Positions 62,801-64,000 of a stretch of DNA of 64,000 nucleotides are shown one piece after another. The notes beneath the pieces were generated by a model, which saw nothing but the letters and a program-made list of their open reading frames with translations, was not told where the DNA came from and did no database searches. The DNA comes from Gottfriedia sp049568075 (GTDB lineage Bacteria > Bacillota > Bacilli > Bacillales > Bacillaceae_G): assembly GCA_049568075.1 (NCBI GenBank), contig CP144911.1. One strand, 5' to 3'. Numbering within the stretch: the first letter of the stretch is position 1; each line of letters opens with the position of its first letter. The position numbers were made by a program, and so were the translations under genes.

Positions 62801-64000
62801 AGCTAGCCGTTTAGGTCTTCCAGTTGATCAATCAAACAATGCGGTTGTTTCGTTTTATAATGGCCCATGGCCGTCAAATCCAGTTAATACAGATAAAGAC
62901 GGAAATTACACAGATAAAATTGTAGTTAGAAAACAATCTGCACCTTTACGAGTTCAATTTTACGGAATGGATTATGCAAGAAACTTTATTGGAAATGCAT
63001 TTAATATGTTAAGAATTGTATTTGTTGATCAAAATACTCCTTATTATTATTTAAAGGCAAATAAAGGAAGCATTACACAAGGCGACACAGTAAACTTTAG
63101 CGTTCGAGCAAATAACATGAAAAATTTAAAAACAACTAAAATTACAATACCAGTTTCTAATGGCTATGCTTCAATTGATAATGTAGTTGTGAATGATGCA
63201 GTAAAGCAGTATGGTGATGCACAAGTTTCTGTAGATGCTGTTCAAACAAGTACGTACTATACGAACTATACATTTACGTTTACTTATTTAGGGAATAAAG
63301 CATTACCAGAAGATTTAAAGATATTTGATTTCGACTTGAAAACTAATAAAAATGTATTTAATAATGGACTTTATGCTGCTCCTTACGATTGGTATTCTAT
63401 GACTGCATCAACAATAGATCAATCAAACGTAGAGACAAAGAATGTATATTCTTATATGGAAAGCATTAAAGTTAAGTCAGATTATTCAAGAGTAGAGGGA
63501 TCAGTGCAAGTAGAGGGAGCTAAGGATTCAGCTGGAAATACAAATTACGCAATTGACCTAAGTAAGATTGGTGCAAAATTATCGGTTACTTCTTATGATG
63601 GAAAAACAAATGCAAACGCAACAATTTTTAATAAACAAGGTCAGTATTATGCAGATGGCCTAAAAGCCGACGTACAACCGTATACTGTAACTGTTGATGT
63701 ACCTGGTCATTTTACCATGAACAAACAAATGGTTTTAGCAGATGAAGTACGTGGTGAAATTGTAGGAAAAAGATTAGGCTGGAACTTACCGCTTGCAGCA
63801 GCAGGAGATGTAAACAAAGATAATGTGATTGATATACTTGATGCACTAGCAGTACAAACATATTGGGGTACAAACAAAGCAACTGCAGATTTTAACTTTG
63901 ATAAAGTAGTAGATAAAAAGGATATGGATTATATTGTTAAAAATTTTGGACTGAAAAATCCAACTGTGTCTAATGCTCCAAAAGCAAAAACTGCTTATAA
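59880..64000 (+). CDS. Subtilisin-like cell-envelope/extracellular protease with PA and dockerin-like domains (partial)
   Basis: 1373 codons are present and the frame is still open at the window edge. A signal peptide (~1-37, ending TSTKAAS) is followed by an I9-type propeptide region (SVIVEFANKPAKV). The S8 domain has catalytic D227 (GILDTGID), H280 (EHGTHVAG) and S607 (SGTSMATPYVAG). A PA-type insert lies between His and Ser (GKIAFIKRGSIALIDKIKNA), as in Vpr and lactococcal-type proteinases. Fn3-like beta domains follow. At about 1309-1355 is a dockerin-type repeat pair, GDVNKDNVIDILDALAVQ and ADFNFDKVVDKKDMDYIV. It should degrade extracellular protein and may be activated by the RRNPP regulator upstream. 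Confidence 0.9.
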   Translation, partial: MGKKTEKKFLKSFTVLALTSSFILGSLGQVTTSTKAASPRNVEDILANLTSEQRAALEQLSTNEETGLQISSDINLNSTEQTSVIVEFANKPAKVAQIEASVEGKSLTASEAANLVDQDHETFAEDVGQVLEGGKTKKVDYTINRSYKNAFNGVSMSLPANQVKNLLKSKAVKTVWSNKTFSIDPPKENDQLKADEANVGNYTPYDALDRLHAEGFTGKGIKIGILDTGIDYNHPDLKDAYKGGYDFVNNDNDPMETTYADWKKSGQSEFISGSAYYTEHGTHVAGIIGGRGKANSEYKTVGAAPESDIYSYKVLGPYGSGTSDAIIAGIDRAVKDGMDVINMSLGATLNDPLFATSIAVNNAVLSGVTTVVAAGNSGDQMYTVGSPGAAALALTVGASSIALDIYQYAGVQDGKNYTLRQLARNYKDDLTTLKGKTYELVDVGLANQANFNGKDLNGKIAFIKRGSIALIDKIKNAKAKGAVGVLMYNDETNKAEGAIQAFLGESVDAIPAFSVTNDEGNAILAAIKAGKTDFTFGDFTKLKTASDELAQFSSRGPTRVNYDIKPEVTAPGVSILSTVPFYVNDKTVDGSKPEDYKYAYERLSGTSMATPYVAGVSALLLQSKKDLKPEDIKSILMNTADPLSKAYSVFEEGSGRVDAYEAIHSNVELEVVDKTSTIIDGKQKSIQELTGGMSFGSFGFDDQDIADSRTVTLKNRSEKAKTFNVDVKFQTGLRGSKDATQNNVTLSGPSTVKLNGISQKSIKFNLNIPKTAEKGTYEGYITFTNTADPTENYQIPFGGRVVTEGIDSLNAEPLYSTDTAWPEQAWPFLSFSFSLKSHMKTLDVILQDPTTGEDLGLVGSFSPILLNENYMYYVTRGFTGTYYPFTGDSKNPIGSQPLLAKTGHYKLKLVGTNEQGKTFTKTSDFIYELGAPKMTSSFDALDQKVIEYKDSQFDSNGQFLYDFNINLNDPETEEASRLGLPVDQSNNAVVSFYNGPWPSNPVNTDKDGNYTDKIVVRKQSAPLRVQFYGMDYARNFIGNAFNMLRIVFVDQNTPYYYLKANKGSITQGDTVNFSVRANNMKNLKTTKITIPVSNGYASIDNVVVNDAVKQYGDAQVSVDAVQTSTYYTNYTFTFTYLGNKALPEDLKIFDFDLKTNKNVFNNGLYAAPYDWYSMTASTIDQSNVETKNVYSYMESIKVKSDYSRVEGSVQVEGAKDSAGNTNYAIDLSKIGAKLSVTSYDGKTNANATIFNKQGQYYADGLKADVQPYTVTVDVPGHFTMNKQMVLADEVRGEIVGKRLGWNLPLAAAGDVNKDNVIDILDALAVQTYWGTNKATADFNFDKVVDKKDMDYIVKNFGLKNPTVSNAPKAKTAY

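Overview
The window is low-GC Gram-positive DNA, most likely the chromosome of an endospore-forming member of Bacillaceae. It carries a GerAB-type germination permease, SpoVR fragments, AGGAGG-type ribosome sites, frequent TTG/GTG starts, lipoproteins and many intrinsic terminators. I cannot fix the species. No rRNA, tRNA or CRISPR array was seen.

Layout. (a) 1-2.7 kb: remains of an anaerobic formate module. A truncated adhE is fused to the last ~80 codons of pflB, followed by intact pflA and a frameshifted formate channel gene with a perfect FNR-type box upstream. (b) 2.8-7.9 kb: small membrane and lipoprotein genes and an OmpR-type two-component system. (c) 8-24.6 kb: a mobile and decaying region. 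It holds an IS110-family element with a probable bridge RNA, two ~200-bp direct repeats, two genes of foreign character (a secreted metallophosphoesterase with LamG domains, and HupE/UreJ), an ORF-less group II intron, a headless penicillin-binding protein, two copies of a murB-tail/spoVR-tail chimera, a lone gerAB and several frameshifted genes. A dispersed palindrome (core AACTAACGCATGCGTTAGTT) occurs more than a dozen times here; the intron, probably the IS110 element, and several gene truncations abut it. (d) 25-28 kb: MacA/MacB-like ABC exporter operon. (e) 28.3-36.2 kb: an amidohydrolase catabolic locus (AbgA-like peptidase, EamA exporter, regulator, carbamoylase-type hydrolase, second M20D hydrolase, DUF3311 plus SSS symporter) with the same operator at two promoters. 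(f) 36-41 kb: broken VanZ gene, SPFH protein, stand-alone LysR-type HTH protein, and a molybdate-type binding protein divergent from a one-component regulator.

(g) 41.9-47.15 kb (minus strand) is the most striking part. A guanine-class purine riboswitch aptamer lies upstream of an apparent operon encoding an HD-domain dGTPase-like protein, a cytochrome P450 lacking the usual I-helix acid-alcohol pair, a dienelactone-hydrolase-like protein, an MFS transporter and a small unknown protein. A strong terminator hairpin lies between aptamer and first gene. I know of no described pathway with this composition. (h) 47.5-53.3 kb: acetoacetyl-CoA synthetase, a nuclease lipoprotein, small proteins and an esterase. 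(i) 53.3-57 kb: an AtxA/Mga-like PRD regulator divergent from a WxL surface-protein pair. (j) 57-64 kb: a LysR regulator, an RRNPP (NprR-like) peptide-sensor-type regulator and a large subtilisin-like protease with a dockerin-like tail, open at the window edge.
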